Positions 56,843-64,000 of a DNA stretch of 64,000 bases are shown piece by piece. Source of the stretch: VRUE01 sp963780815 (GTDB lineage: Bacteria > Actinomycetota > Thermoleophilia > Solirubrobacterales > 70-9); assembly GCA_963780815.1 (NCBI GenBank), contig CAWADG010000006.1:1-64000 (forward strand), in the 5' to 3' direction. Numbering within the stretch: position 1 is the first letter of the stretch; each line of letters starts with the position of its first letter. The notes under the pieces were generated by a model. That model saw only the letters and a program-made list of their open reading frames with translations. It was not told where the DNA came from and searched no databases. The position numbers were made by a program, and so were the translations under genes.

Positions 56843-57814
56843 GTGGACCCGGCAATCATCCTCTTCGGCTTAGGCATCGGCGTACTGGTCGGCATGACCG
56901 GCATGGGCGGCGGCTCGCTGATGACGCCGCTGCTGATCCTGATCTTCGGTATCCAGCCGACGACGGCGATCGGCACCGACATCTTCTACTCGGCGGTGAC
57001 CAAGACGGTCGGCGGCTGGCGCCACTTCCGGATGCAGACGGTGAACATGGAGCTGGTCCGCTGGCTGGCGACCGGCAGCGTCCCCGCCGCGGTGGCGGGA
57101 GTCGCGCTCGTCTCCTACGTTCAGGATCAGGTCGGCGAAGACCGACTGAACGAACTCGTCTACGCGGTGCTCGGCGGCACCCTGCTGATGGTCGGCGTCA
57201 TCACCCTGACCCGGGCGTTGATCCTCCGCAACCTGATCGACGAGCGCGACCGCTTCGATGTCGAGCGGCGCCACAAGGTCGCCGCGGTCGTGATCGGCGC
57301 CACCACAGGCTTCGTCATCGGCGTCACCTCCGCCGGTTCCGGCACCGTGATCGCGATCCTGCTGATCGCCGTCTACCGCCTGGCGCCGAAGAAGGTGGTC
57401 GGCACCGACGTCTTCCACGCCGCGATCCTGCTCTGGGCGGCCGGGATCGCTCACTGGATCGGGGGCAATGTCGACTTCACTCTGGCTGCCAACATCCTGA
57501 TCGGCTCGGTGCCCGGGGTCGTGATCGGCGCCGCCCTCTCCGACCGGGCTCCGCAGGGCTTCATCCGCAGTGCCCTCGGGGTCGTCCTCGTCGGCTCCGG
57601 CGTCGTCACGATCCAGAAGGGCGACCCATCCGTCTGGCCGATCGCCGCCGGCATCGCCGCGATCGGCCTCGGCCTGGTCATCTATGCGCCGCACTGGCTC
57701 AACCGCCGCCGCGAGAACCAGCGTCTGGAAGAGGAAGCGGCCGAGGCCGAGCGCGTGCGCAGGCAAGAGCTTGACCGGGCTGCCACCCTGGGACGATCGC
57801 TGCCCGCCGACTGA
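56843..57814 (+). CDS. TSUP/TauE-SafE family sulfite or anion exporter
   Basis: 323 aa from GTG 56843. The membrane core repeats the TSUP pattern: GIGVLVGMTGMGGGSLMTPLLI with a second half GATTGFVIGVTSAGSGTVIAI; about eight helices in all. A charged Glu/Arg C-terminal helix follows. TauE-type proteins move organic sulfonates, sulfite or thiosulfate. Its neighbours, an Rrf2 regulator 12 bp downstream and a possible sulfonate/thiamine importer divergent, point to sulfur metabolism. Confidence 0.93.
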   Translation: MDPAIILFGLGIGVLVGMTGMGGGSLMTPLLILIFGIQPTTAIGTDIFYSAVTKTVGGWRHFRMQTVNMELVRWLATGSVPAAVAGVALVSYVQDQVGEDRLNELVYAVLGGTLLMVGVITLTRALILRNLIDERDRFDVERRHKVAAVVIGATTGFVIGVTSAGSGTVIAILLIAVYRLAPKKVVGTDVFHAAILLWAAGIAHWIGGNVDFTLAANILIGSVPGVVIGAALSDRAPQGFIRSALGVVLVGSGVVTIQKGDPSVWPIAAGIAAIGLGLVIYAPHWLNRRRENQRLEEEAAEAERVRRQELDRAATLGRSLPAD

Positions 57815-57826
57815 TTAACTAGATCC

Positions 57827-58282
57827 ATGCGTGTTTCCGCGAAGGCCGACTACGCGGTGCGGGCCGCTGCCGAGCTTGCCGCGGCGGCGGAGGGCCCGGT
57901 CAAGGGAGAGCGCCTCGCCGACGCCCAGGAAATCCCCCTGCAGTTCCTCGAGCACATCCTGCTCGAGCTCAAGCACGCGGGCCTGGTCCGGGCCCGCCGC
58001 GGCGCCAAGGGCGGCTACTGGCTTGCGCGTCCCGCCGACGACATCACGATCGCCGACCTCGTGCGCGCGGTCGAGGGGCCGATCGCCCACGTCCAGTCCG
58101 ATCCGCCCGAGTCGATCGAATATCGCGGCAACGCCGAGCACCTGCAGGAGGTCTGGATCGCCGTCCGCGCCAACCTCCGCGCGGTCCTCGAGCACGTCAC
58201 CCTCGCCGACCTCGTCTCCGGCGAAATGCCGGCCGTCGTCGAGGAGCTCTCGGCCGAGCCCGACGCCTGGGCGCCGCGCTAG
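57827..58282 (+). CDS. Rrf2-family transcriptional regulator without cysteines
   Basis: 151 aa. VSAKADYAVRAAAELAAAAE and EIPLQFLEHILLELKHAGLVRARRGAKGGYWLARP are the Rrf2 winged-helix; a dimerisation helix follows. The three Fe-S cysteines of IscR/NsrR types are absent, and no other Cys is present. That suggests a CymR-like regulator acting with a partner or small ligand rather than a Fe-S sensor. It follows the TSUP gene by 12 bp and shares its stop CTAG with the convergent CoxE-like gene. Confidence 0.92.
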   Translation: MRVSAKADYAVRAAAELAAAAEGPVKGERLADAQEIPLQFLEHILLELKHAGLVRARRGAKGGYWLARPADDITIADLVRAVEGPIAHVQSDPPESIEYRGNAEHLQEVWIAVRANLRAVLEHVTLADLVSGEMPAVVEELSAEPDAWAPR

Positions 58283-59687
58283 TCGCGCGGCGTGCCGCCG
58301 GCGACGACGTTGACGAAGCTCTCGAGGTGCCGGGTCGTCCAGCACTCGAAGGCCCCGTCGCAGTGGCGCTCGTAGGCGGCCATCACCGAGTCGCCGTAGT
58401 TCCAGTAGAGCTTCGGCTCGGGGTTGAGCCAGAACAGCCGCCCGGCCCGCTCTGAGACCTGGGCGAAGACCTCGGCGTGGGGCTCGCGGCCGTTTGTGCG
58501 GGCGTCGCCGAGCACGATCACGGTCGAGCGCGGGTCGAGCTCGTCGGAGATCTCGGCGAGGAACTCGAGCCAGACCCGGCCGTAGTCGGTGTAGCCGGAG
58601 ACGTCGGCGACGCCGCCCTCGCTCGAGATCCGCTGGGCGATCGCTCGGAAGTCGCGCTCGTGCTCGAAGATCTCGGTCACCTCGGAGATCCGCTCGATGA
58701 AGACGAAGCTGCGGAGCTTGCGGAACGAGTCGTGCAGGGCGTGGAGCACCGAGAGGAAGAAGACGCTGGCCGATGTCACCGAGGTCGAGACGTCGCAGAG
58801 GACGTAGATCTCCGGCCGCCGAGGCCGCTTCGGCCGGTAGCGGAGGCGGAGCGGAACCCCGCCCGTCTCGAGCGAGGAGCGCATCGTGCGGCGGACGTCC
58901 ACCGTGCGGCCCTTGCGCCTGCCGCGCTGCTCGTGGCCGAGGGTCGCCAGCCGTCGCTTCATCTGCGAGACGGCGCGGTGGACGGCGGCGAGGTCCTGGG
59001 TCGGGCTTGTCGGCAGCGCCCGGTCGAGCTCGGCGAGAGGCCGCGAGGGGGAAGGGTCGAGGTGCGCTCGATCAGGTCGCGTTCGAGCTCGCGCCGCAGG
59101 TGGCGCTCGAACCGGTTGAGCTGGTCGCGATCGATCTCCGGAACCTCCTCGCCCTCCTCGTCGGCGGGCTGCGGGCCGGTCGAGAGGCCGAGGGTACGGC
59201 GGATCCTCTGGACGTCGACGCCGACGACGCCCGATCCCTCGCCCTGGCGCCCGAAGGCGGCGATCGCGAGCCGCGCCAGGTCGCGCATCTCGCCGTCCTC
59301 TCCGTCGAGGATCGCCTCCCGGATCTGGTCGCGGAGCTCGTCGATGTCGAGGCGCTCGGCCCCGTCGTGGCGCTCCCCGCCCTCGGCGATCTCGCGGGCG
59401 ACGGCCTCGGCCTCGGCGGCGCGGAAGAACCAGCGGTCGAAGAGGAGCTCGAACATGCGCCGGTCCTCCTGCGACTTGGCGACCGTCGCCGCCAGCGCCT
59501 CACGGAAATCGTCCTGCGAGGTCCACGGCACCTGCTCGAGCGCCGCGAAGGCGTCGAGGATCTCCGAGGTCCCGACCGCGACTCCCTCCGAGCGCAGCTC
59601 CTCGCAGAAGCCGAGCAGCTTCGCGGCGAGGCCGGGAGGCCCGGTCTCCGCCTGCGGCCCGTATGGGGAGGACGCGCCCGGGCTCAC
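58279..59687 (-). pseudogene. CoxE/VWA-domain protein, frameshifted
   Basis: The N-terminal frame (59687 to ~59050) reads a helical region with LLGFCEELRSEGVAVGTSE and ends in STLPPRGLSPSS. In another frame the expected continuation SRPLAELDRALPTSPTQDLA runs to MKRRLATLGHEQRGRRKG, then the VWA domain: EIYVLCDVSTSVTSASVFFL with a MIDAS-like D-x-S-x-S and a later TVIVLGDARTNG. One missing C in the minus-strand C5 run (59047-59051) explains it. It pairs with the MoxR ATPase by an ATGA overlap, the standard MoxR-VWA chaperone unit. Confidence 0.87.
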
Positions 59688-60637
59688 CCGGTTGCCTGCG
59701 TCGGCGCGCCGGGCATCTTCATCCCGACCCGCTCGGCGACGAGGTCGATGTCGGTGCGGTGCTTGACGATGATCGACATCGACTGCATGAAGGTCTCATG
59801 GTCGATGTCGTCGGCGCCCATCAGCAGCAGGGTCCGCGCCCAGTCGATCGACTCGGCGATCGAGGGCGGCTTCTTGAGGTCGAGCCCGCGCACCATCCGC
59901 ACCACCTCGACCAGGCGGCGGGCCAGCGTGTCCGGCAGCTCAGGCGCGTGGAGGTGGACGATCTCCATCTCGCGCTCGAGCTCCGGGTAGTCGAGCCAGA
60001 GGTAGAGGCAGCGCCGCTTCAGCGCCTCGGTCAGCTCGCGCGAGTTGTTCGAGGTGAGGACGACGATCGGCATCGTCGTCGCCGCGATCTGACCGAGCTC
60101 GGGGATCGTGATCTGGAAGTCGGAGAGGAGCTCGAGCAGCATCGCCTCGAACTCCTGATCGGTCTTGTCGATCTCGTCGATCAGGAGGACGACCGGGTCG
60201 GGGCTGGCGATCGCCTGCATCAACGGCCGCTCGAGCAGGAAGTCCTCGGCGAAGATGTCTTCCAATAAGTCGCTGCCTCCTCTGCTCTCGCTCGGGCCAG
60301 AGGAAGCAGATACGGGCTGGTCCTCGCTCCCGCGTCCGGGGGCAGCTTGGATGGCCAGCAGTTGTTTGCGGTAGTTCCACTCGTAGAGGGCCTTGGACTC
60401 GTCGAGGCCCTCGTAGCACTGGAGGCGGATCAGCTCCCTGCCGCTTGCGCGCGAGAGGGCCTTGGCGAGCTCGGTCTTGCCGACCCCGGCCGGGCCCTCG
60501 ACGAGCACCGGCTTGCCGAGCTGCTGGGCGAGGAACGAGACGAGGGCGGCGGGCTCGTCGGCGAGGTAGTCGGCGGCGGCGAGCGCCTCCTTCATCTCGG
60601 CGACGGATGACGGTGTCTGCGCATCGGGCATGGTCAA
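59684..60637 (-). CDS. MoxR-family AAA ATPase carrying an in-frame repeat insertion
   Basis: 317 aa. Walker A (VEGPAGVGKTELAKALS), Walker B (VVLLIDEIDKTDQEFE), sensor (VVLTSNNSRELTEALKRRC) and C-terminal lid helices identify a MoxR chaperone that works with a VWA partner. Residues ~98-122 (AAPGRGSEDQPVSASSGP then SESRGGS) are low-complexity and are encoded by dispersed repeat copy D; they sit between KQLLAIQ and DIFAEDFLLERP, a loop in homologues. The insertion is 75 nt, so the frame is kept. The ATPase probably remains functional. Confidence 0.92.
   Translation of the reverse strand: MTMPDAQTPSSVAEMKEALAAADYLADEPAALVSFLAQQLGKPVLVEGPAGVGKTELAKALSRASGRELIRLQCYEGLDESKALYEWNYRKQLLAIQAAPGRGSEDQPVSASSGPSESRGGSDLLEDIFAEDFLLERPLMQAIASPDPVVLLIDEIDKTDQEFEAMLLELLSDFQITIPELGQIAATTMPIVVLTSNNSRELTEALKRRCLYLWLDYPELEREMEIVHLHAPELPDTLARRLVEVVRMVRGLDLKKPPSIAESIDWARTLLLMGADDIDHETFMQSMSIIVKHRTDIDLVAERVGMKMPGAPTQATG
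60272..60346 (+). repeat. dispersed structured repeat, copy D (inside moxR)
   Basis: 75 bp within the moxR coding sequence, running GCTGCCTCCTCTGCTC to CGTCCGGGGGCAGC, with diverged core GCAGATACGGGCTGG. Its ends GCTGCC/GGCAGC pair. It is exactly 25 codons and open in the moxR frame on the minus strand. Same orientation as the other copies. Confidence 0.9.
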
Positions 60638-60639
60638 AT

Positions 60640-60703
60640 CTCGCGCTTCACTCGCTGCGCGATGGAATCAGATATGGACGCTTGCTCGTTCCGCACTCGA
60701 GGC
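60640..60703 (+). repeat. dispersed structured repeat, copy E (degenerate)
   Basis: Upstream of moxR, this stretch keeps AATCAGATATGGACG (core) and GCTCGTTCCGCACTCGAGG (right part) but the ends have decayed. It fills most of the 67 bp between the moxR start and the next gene's start. Similarity to copies A and B is partial. Confidence 0.55.
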
Positions 60704-60704
60704 G

Positions 60705-60944
60705 ATGATAATCGGCGCCATGCTCGACCCGGCCCTCATCGTCGCGACGCTCCTTCCGCACAGCGGCACGCCGTACATCACGATGGTCCTGACCGGCTTC
60801 GCGCTCGGGATCCTCGGCTACATGTCGAGCACGCGCTGGCTGGTCGGGGTCGGGATCGCCCTGATCGTCCTCGGGGCGCTGCTCTTCCCGGTCGCGATCA
60901 ACCTGACCGAGAGCACCCCGCCCGAGGTCCACGAACCCCGCTAG
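60705..60944 (+). CDS. small two-helix membrane protein
   Basis: 79 aa from ATG 60705; ATG 60720 is equally possible. MIIGAMLDPALIVATLLPHS precedes two hydrophobic segments (MVLTGFALGILGYMS and LVGVGIALIVLGALLFPVAI) and a short acidic tail. No family recognised. It starts inside or just after repeat copy E, divergent from moxR. Confidence 0.6.
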   Translation: MIIGAMLDPALIVATLLPHSGTPYITMVLTGFALGILGYMSSTRWLVGVGIALIVLGALLFPVAINLTESTPPEVHEPR

Positions 60945-61014
60945 GGGGCGGGCTGGCGCGACGGTTGGCGTACGATTCCGACTCGGATCCACGACCTGCA
61001 GGAGGCCCCCCGTT

Positions 61015-62172
61015 TTGAGAAGCAGACTTCTGATCGCCCTCGCAATCGCTGCGACGGCCGCGCTCGCCATCGGCATCGCGGCCTGCGGAGGCGGAGGCGG
61101 CAGCGACGAAAGCCCGCAGGCCGTGATCGAAAACGCGACCCTGGAAGGGATCGAAAGCGCCGACCTCGACCTCTCGCTGAAGGTCAAGTCGACCGGCAAG
61201 AAAGGCAGCGACCTCGACGTCAGCGTCTCCGGCCCGTTCGAAAGCCAGGAAGGCAGCGACCTCCCGCAGATGGACATCGAAGCCACCGCCAAGGGCAGCT
61301 ACAAGGGCGAAGACGTCGATTTCGACGGCGGCCTGGTGCTGCTCCCGAGCAGCGCCTTCGTCAAGTACGAAGGGGTCGAGTACGAAGTCGACCCGACCAC
61401 CTTCAGCTTCGTCGAATCGATCATCGACCGAAGCCAGCAGGGCTCGGGTGGGGAAAAGAAGGGCATCACCGGCTGCCGGGAGGCGGTCGGCGGGCTCGAC
61501 TTCACCAAGCTCGGGGAACAGCTCAAGAACGAAGGCACGGTTGAGGTCGGCGGTACCGACACGACCAAGCTCAGCGGCGAGCTCGACCCGACCGGGGCGA
61601 GCGACCTGCTCTCGGAACTGAGCGAAGACCCCGCCTGCCGGACCCTGCTCGGCGCCGCCGGGAAGATCCCCTCGGTCGGGAACCTGAAGAAGTCGGGCGA
61701 CGAACTCAGCGAATCGCTCAAGAGCGCCCACGTCGAGTTCTACGTCGGCGACGATCACATCGTCCGGCGAGTCGTCGCCGACCTTCTGGTCGAACCGAAG
61801 GACAGCGCCAAGGAACGCAGCGAAATCGACCTCGACGTCACCCTCAACGGGGTCAACGAAGAACAGGAAATCGCCGCGCCGAGCGGCGCCAAGCCACTCA
61901 GCGACCTGTTCCTCAAGCTGGGCATCAACCCGCTGGAACTCGCGGGCGCCCTGCAGAGGGGGGAAGGGATCCAGTCGCTGCTCGAACAGTTCGGGAAGAA
62001 GGGCGGGGGCCTGCCGAACCTGTTTGGCAGCGGCGGCGGCAATGGCGGCAGCGGTGGCGAAGGCGGCGGTGGAGGGAGCGCCGGGGGGACCGAACGAGCG
62101 CTCTCCTATGCCGAATGCGTGAAGGGCGCCCACTCGGCGGCGGACCTGCAGAAGTGCGTCGAACAGCTATAG
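61015..62172 (+). CDS. secreted lipoprotein, LppX/LprG-like fold possible
   Basis: 385 aa from TTG 61015. Signal peptide with lipobox: LAIAATAALAIGIAACGGGG. The mature protein is acidic, with a beta-rich core (LDLSLKVKSTGKKGSDLDVS, DFDGGLVLLPSSAFVKYEGV, SYKGEDVDFD) that resembles the LppX/LprG/LolA-like lipid-carrying barrel, a late Gly-rich linker (about residues 340-365) and a short C-terminal ALSYAECVKGAHSAADLQKC Cys pair. GAA is used far more than GAG, unlike neighbouring genes. A lipid-carrier role is inference. Confidence 0.8.
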   Translation: MRSRLLIALAIAATAALAIGIAACGGGGGSDESPQAVIENATLEGIESADLDLSLKVKSTGKKGSDLDVSVSGPFESQEGSDLPQMDIEATAKGSYKGEDVDFDGGLVLLPSSAFVKYEGVEYEVDPTTFSFVESIIDRSQQGSGGEKKGITGCREAVGGLDFTKLGEQLKNEGTVEVGGTDTTKLSGELDPTGASDLLSELSEDPACRTLLGAAGKIPSVGNLKKSGDELSESLKSAHVEFYVGDDHIVRRVVADLLVEPKDSAKERSEIDLDVTLNGVNEEQEIAAPSGAKPLSDLFLKLGINPLELAGALQRGEGIQSLLEQFGKKGGGLPNLFGSGGGNGGSGGEGGGGGSAGGTERALSYAECVKGAHSAADLQKCVEQL

Positions 62173-62205
62173 CCGGGTCGTGAGCGCGGAGCGCGAACAC
62201 TCGTT

Positions 62206-63207
62206 GTGAGCTACGTCCTGCTGGCGGCCAGCTTCGCCGTCATCCTCGCCGGCGCGCTGCTGTTCACCAACGCCGTCGAGTGGCTCGGCCACCGGCTGAA
62301 ACTGGGCGAAGGAGCCGTCGGCAGCATTCTCGCGGCGGTCGGCACGGCGATGCCGGAGACGCTGATAGCGATCGTCGCGCTGGTCGGCAGTGCCGAAGGC
62401 GGCGAAGACGTCGCGATCGGGGCGATCGTCGGCGCGCCGTTCCTGCTCGCGACGCTTGCGATGGGCCTCGTCGGCCTCTTCGCCTACGTCTACCGCGACC
62501 GCCGCGAGCAGGGCCTCAGGCTCGACGCCCACAGCCCGACCCTCGAGCGGGACCTCGTCTTCTTCCTCGTCTTCTTCGCGCTCTCGCTGGCGCTCTCCTG
62601 GGGGGCTCCGGCCGCGGTGCGGATGCCGATCGGGGTGGTCGTCTTCCTCGCCTATGCCGTCTACATCCGGCGCACGCTGATGGGCGGCGGCGAGGTCCAG
62701 TCGCATGGGTCGCTCGACCCGTTGGTCTTCGAGCGCCGCGCCGAGTACAGGACCAACCCGGGGATCGGGATCTGCGTCCTCCAGCTACTGGTCGGACTCG
62801 GGGCGATGGTCGGCGGCGCCCACCTCTTCGTCGAGGAGCTACTCAACATCGCCGACAGCCTCGGCGTCCAGGCGGTCGTCCTCTCGCTCGTCCTCGCCCC
62901 GCTCGCGACCGAGCTGCCGGAGAAGGTCAACAGCTTCTTCTGGATCAGGGAGGGGAAGGACTCGCTCGCGCTCGGCAACATCACCGGCGCGATGGTCTTC
63001 CAGTCGACGATCCCGTTCGGGATCGGCCTGCTGTTCACCGACTGGTCGCTGAGCGGGGACGCCGCGCTCTCGGTCGCCCTCGGCCTCGTCGGCGGCTTCC
63101 TCGCCTACGAGACGCTTCACAGGCGCGACCGTTTCTCGCTGCCGGTCGTCGTCGCCTGGTTCGCGCTCTACGCCAGCTACATCGTGGTCGTGGCGCTGAC
63201 GGCCTGA
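62206..63207 (+). CDS. CaCA-type cation/calcium exchanger membrane protein
   Basis: 333 aa from GTG 62206. Two inverted half-repeats are visible: LGEGAVGSILAAVGTAMPET (N half) and SLVLAPLATELPEKVNSFFW (C half), the alpha-1/alpha-2 motifs whose Glu residues coordinate cation. About ten helices. It would exchange Ca2+ or another divalent cation for Na+ or H+. Convergent with the peroxiredoxin across a shared hairpin (63200-63221). Confidence 0.9.
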   Translation: MSYVLLAASFAVILAGALLFTNAVEWLGHRLKLGEGAVGSILAAVGTAMPETLIAIVALVGSAEGGEDVAIGAIVGAPFLLATLAMGLVGLFAYVYRDRREQGLRLDAHSPTLERDLVFFLVFFALSLALSWGAPAAVRMPIGVVVFLAYAVYIRRTLMGGGEVQSHGSLDPLVFERRAEYRTNPGIGICVLQLLVGLGAMVGGAHLFVEELLNIADSLGVQAVVLSLVLAPLATELPEKVNSFFWIREGKDSLALGNITGAMVFQSTIPFGIGLLFTDWSLSGDAALSVALGLVGGFLAYETLHRRDRFSLPVVVAWFALYASYIVVVALTA

Positions 63208-63221
63208 GCGGTCTCAGGCCG
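63200..63221. terminator. bidirectional hairpin between exchanger and peroxiredoxin
   Basis: Arms CGGCCTGAG (63200-63208) and CTCAGGCCG (63213-63221) with loop CGGT. The exchanger's TGA (63205-63207) and the peroxiredoxin's stop (63214-63216) both lie in the arms, so one hairpin can serve both genes. Confidence 0.75.
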
Positions 63222-63684
63222 CCTGCAGCTCGGCGAGCGCCTCGAGCACGACCTCGTCGTGGGTCTTCGGCGAGACCTTCGGGAAGACCCTCGCGATCGT
63301 CCCGTCGGCGTCGATCAGAAAGGTCGCCCGCTGTACCCCCCAGTACTTCTTGCCGTACATCGACTTCTCGCCCCAGGTCCCATAGGCCCCGGCGACCGAG
63401 TGGTCGGCGTCGGCGAGCAGGGTGAAGTCGAGGTCGTACTTCGAGGCGAACTTCGCCACGGCGTCGACATCGTCCGGCGAGACGCCGATCACCCTGGCGC
63501 CAGTCGCGGCGTACTCGGAGCGGTGGTCGCGGATCCCGCAGGCCTGGGTCGTGCAGCCGGGCGTGTCGGCGCGTGGGTAGAAGTAGAGGACGACGGTCTG
63601 ACCGCGCAGGTCGGAGAGGGTCAGCTCGTCGCCGTTCTGGTCGGGCAGGGTGAAGTCGGGAGCCTCGCTGCCCGCCTCGAGCAC
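63214..63684 (-). CDS. thioredoxin-dependent peroxiredoxin (BCP/PrxQ family)
   Basis: 156 aa from GTG 63684. APDFTLPDQNGDELTLSDLR leads to the peroxidatic Cys in YPRADTPGCTTQACGIRD. A second Cys five residues later (C-x4-C) gives the atypical 2-Cys PrxQ form. The Thr of PGCT and the downstream WGVQRATFLID segment are conserved. It reduces H2O2 and alkyl hydroperoxides with thioredoxin. It is 3 bp downstream of a partial gene on the same strand. Confidence 0.95.
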   Translation of the reverse strand: MLEAGSEAPDFTLPDQNGDELTLSDLRGQTVVLYFYPRADTPGCTTQACGIRDHRSEYAATGARVIGVSPDDVDAVAKFASKYDLDFTLLADADHSVAGAYGTWGEKSMYGKKYWGVQRATFLIDADGTIARVFPKVSPKTHDEVVLEALAELQAA

Positions 63685-63687
63685 GAC

Positions 63688-64000
63688 CTAGTCCTCGCGG
63701 CCAGGCTCTTGACCGGTCTCGTCGCCGTCGAGCTCGTCGTCGCCCTGCTCCAGCGCGGTCGCCGAGACCGATCCACCCGAGCCGGGGTGGTAATGGGTCT
63801 GGAAGCGCTCGAGGGCCTCGTCGCGGCGGTCCTCGTCGACCGGGACGTCGTCGGACACGCGGACCCAATCGGCGCCCTCGTAGTCCTCCATGTTGAAGAC
63901 CTCCTGGTCGAGCGAGGCCGAGTCGTCGACGATCACGATCACCTCGGTCTGGGGGTTGAAGTAGGTCCCCGGCTGCATCAGCAGCTCCTCGACCTCGTAG
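63688..64000 (-). CDS. conserved hypothetical protein, N-terminus beyond window
   Basis: The frame is open to the window edge on the minus strand and reads VEELLMQPGTYFNPQTEVIV, then IVDDSASLDQEVF, EDADWVRVSDDVPVDEDRRD and an acidic, Asp/Glu/Gln-rich C-terminus. The ATG at 63978 is therefore probably internal. The 'P-G-T-Y-F-N-P-Q-T-E-V' motif resembles a small actinobacterial family of unknown function. Sits just upstream of the peroxiredoxin, perhaps co-transcribed. Confidence 0.65.
   Translation of the reverse strand, partial: YEVEELLMQPGTYFNPQTEVIVIVDDSASLDQEVFNMEDYEGADWVRVSDDVPVDEDRRDEALERFQTHYHPGSGGSVSATALEQGDDELDGDETGQEPGRED

Overview
The window is GC-rich, gene-dense chromosomal DNA from a Gram-positive-type actinobacterium. 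A mycobacterial-type integration host factor, a HemQ-type chlorite dismutase, DUF3618 and holin-like envelope genes, GC-biased codons and frequent GTG/TTG starts fit class Thermoleophilia (Solirubrobacterales-like). That placement is inference from gene content; there is no rRNA here. I see no tRNA, rRNA, CRISPR array, insertion sequence or intact prophage.

Layout. 1-13.2 kb is acyl-CoA metabolism: two acyl-CoA dehydrogenases, an enoyl-CoA hydratase, and a tightly overlapped operon of acyl-CoA carboxyltransferase, a small unknown protein, a beta-keto acid cleavage enzyme, a CaiB-type CoA-transferase and a MerR regulator. It also holds a receiver/thioredoxin-reductase-like fusion. 13.3-21 kb has a collagen-like exported protein, a frameshifted SDR, a giant cyclase/ATPase/TPR protein, a nitrilase-TetR pair behind a palindromic operator, envelope small proteins and DegV. 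21.6-27.3 kb is redox and Fe-S housekeeping (ErpA-type carrier, CGFS glutaredoxin-BolA pair, ferredoxin reductase, HemQ) plus a small gene graveyard at 22.1-22.6 kb. 27.3-34 kb has a large membrane protein, an FG-GAP/collagen surface protein and a glycosyltransferase-flippase fusion. 35-38.7 kb is metH with a SAM riboswitch. 38.7-47.2 kb has an aldehyde dehydrogenase, lipoproteins and an MlaE/MlaE/MlaF operon without MCE proteins. 47.2-50.5 kb has mIHF and a divergent serine-palmitoyltransferase-like / bacterial ceramide synthase-like pair. 50.5-58.3 kb has an AlkA-type glycosylase, a GGDEF-EAL protein, a ThiXYZ-like ABC transporter, a TSUP exporter and an Rrf2 regulator. 58.3-64 kb has a MoxR/CoxE pair, a lipoprotein, a cation exchanger and a peroxiredoxin.

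Most notable: (i) a dispersed structured repeat of about 75-105 bp, five copies all in one orientation, one of them in frame inside the MoxR ATPase; (ii) a probable sphingolipid (ceramide) synthesis gene pair; (iii) a SAM aptamer abutting the metH ribosome-binding site; (iv) five convergent gene pairs whose stop codons share a single CTAG; (v) a perfect 48-bp palindrome behind the ceramide synthase-like gene; (vi) at least nine single-base-type frameshifts, mostly in G/C runs, which may be assembly errors and should be resolved before any gene is called dead.
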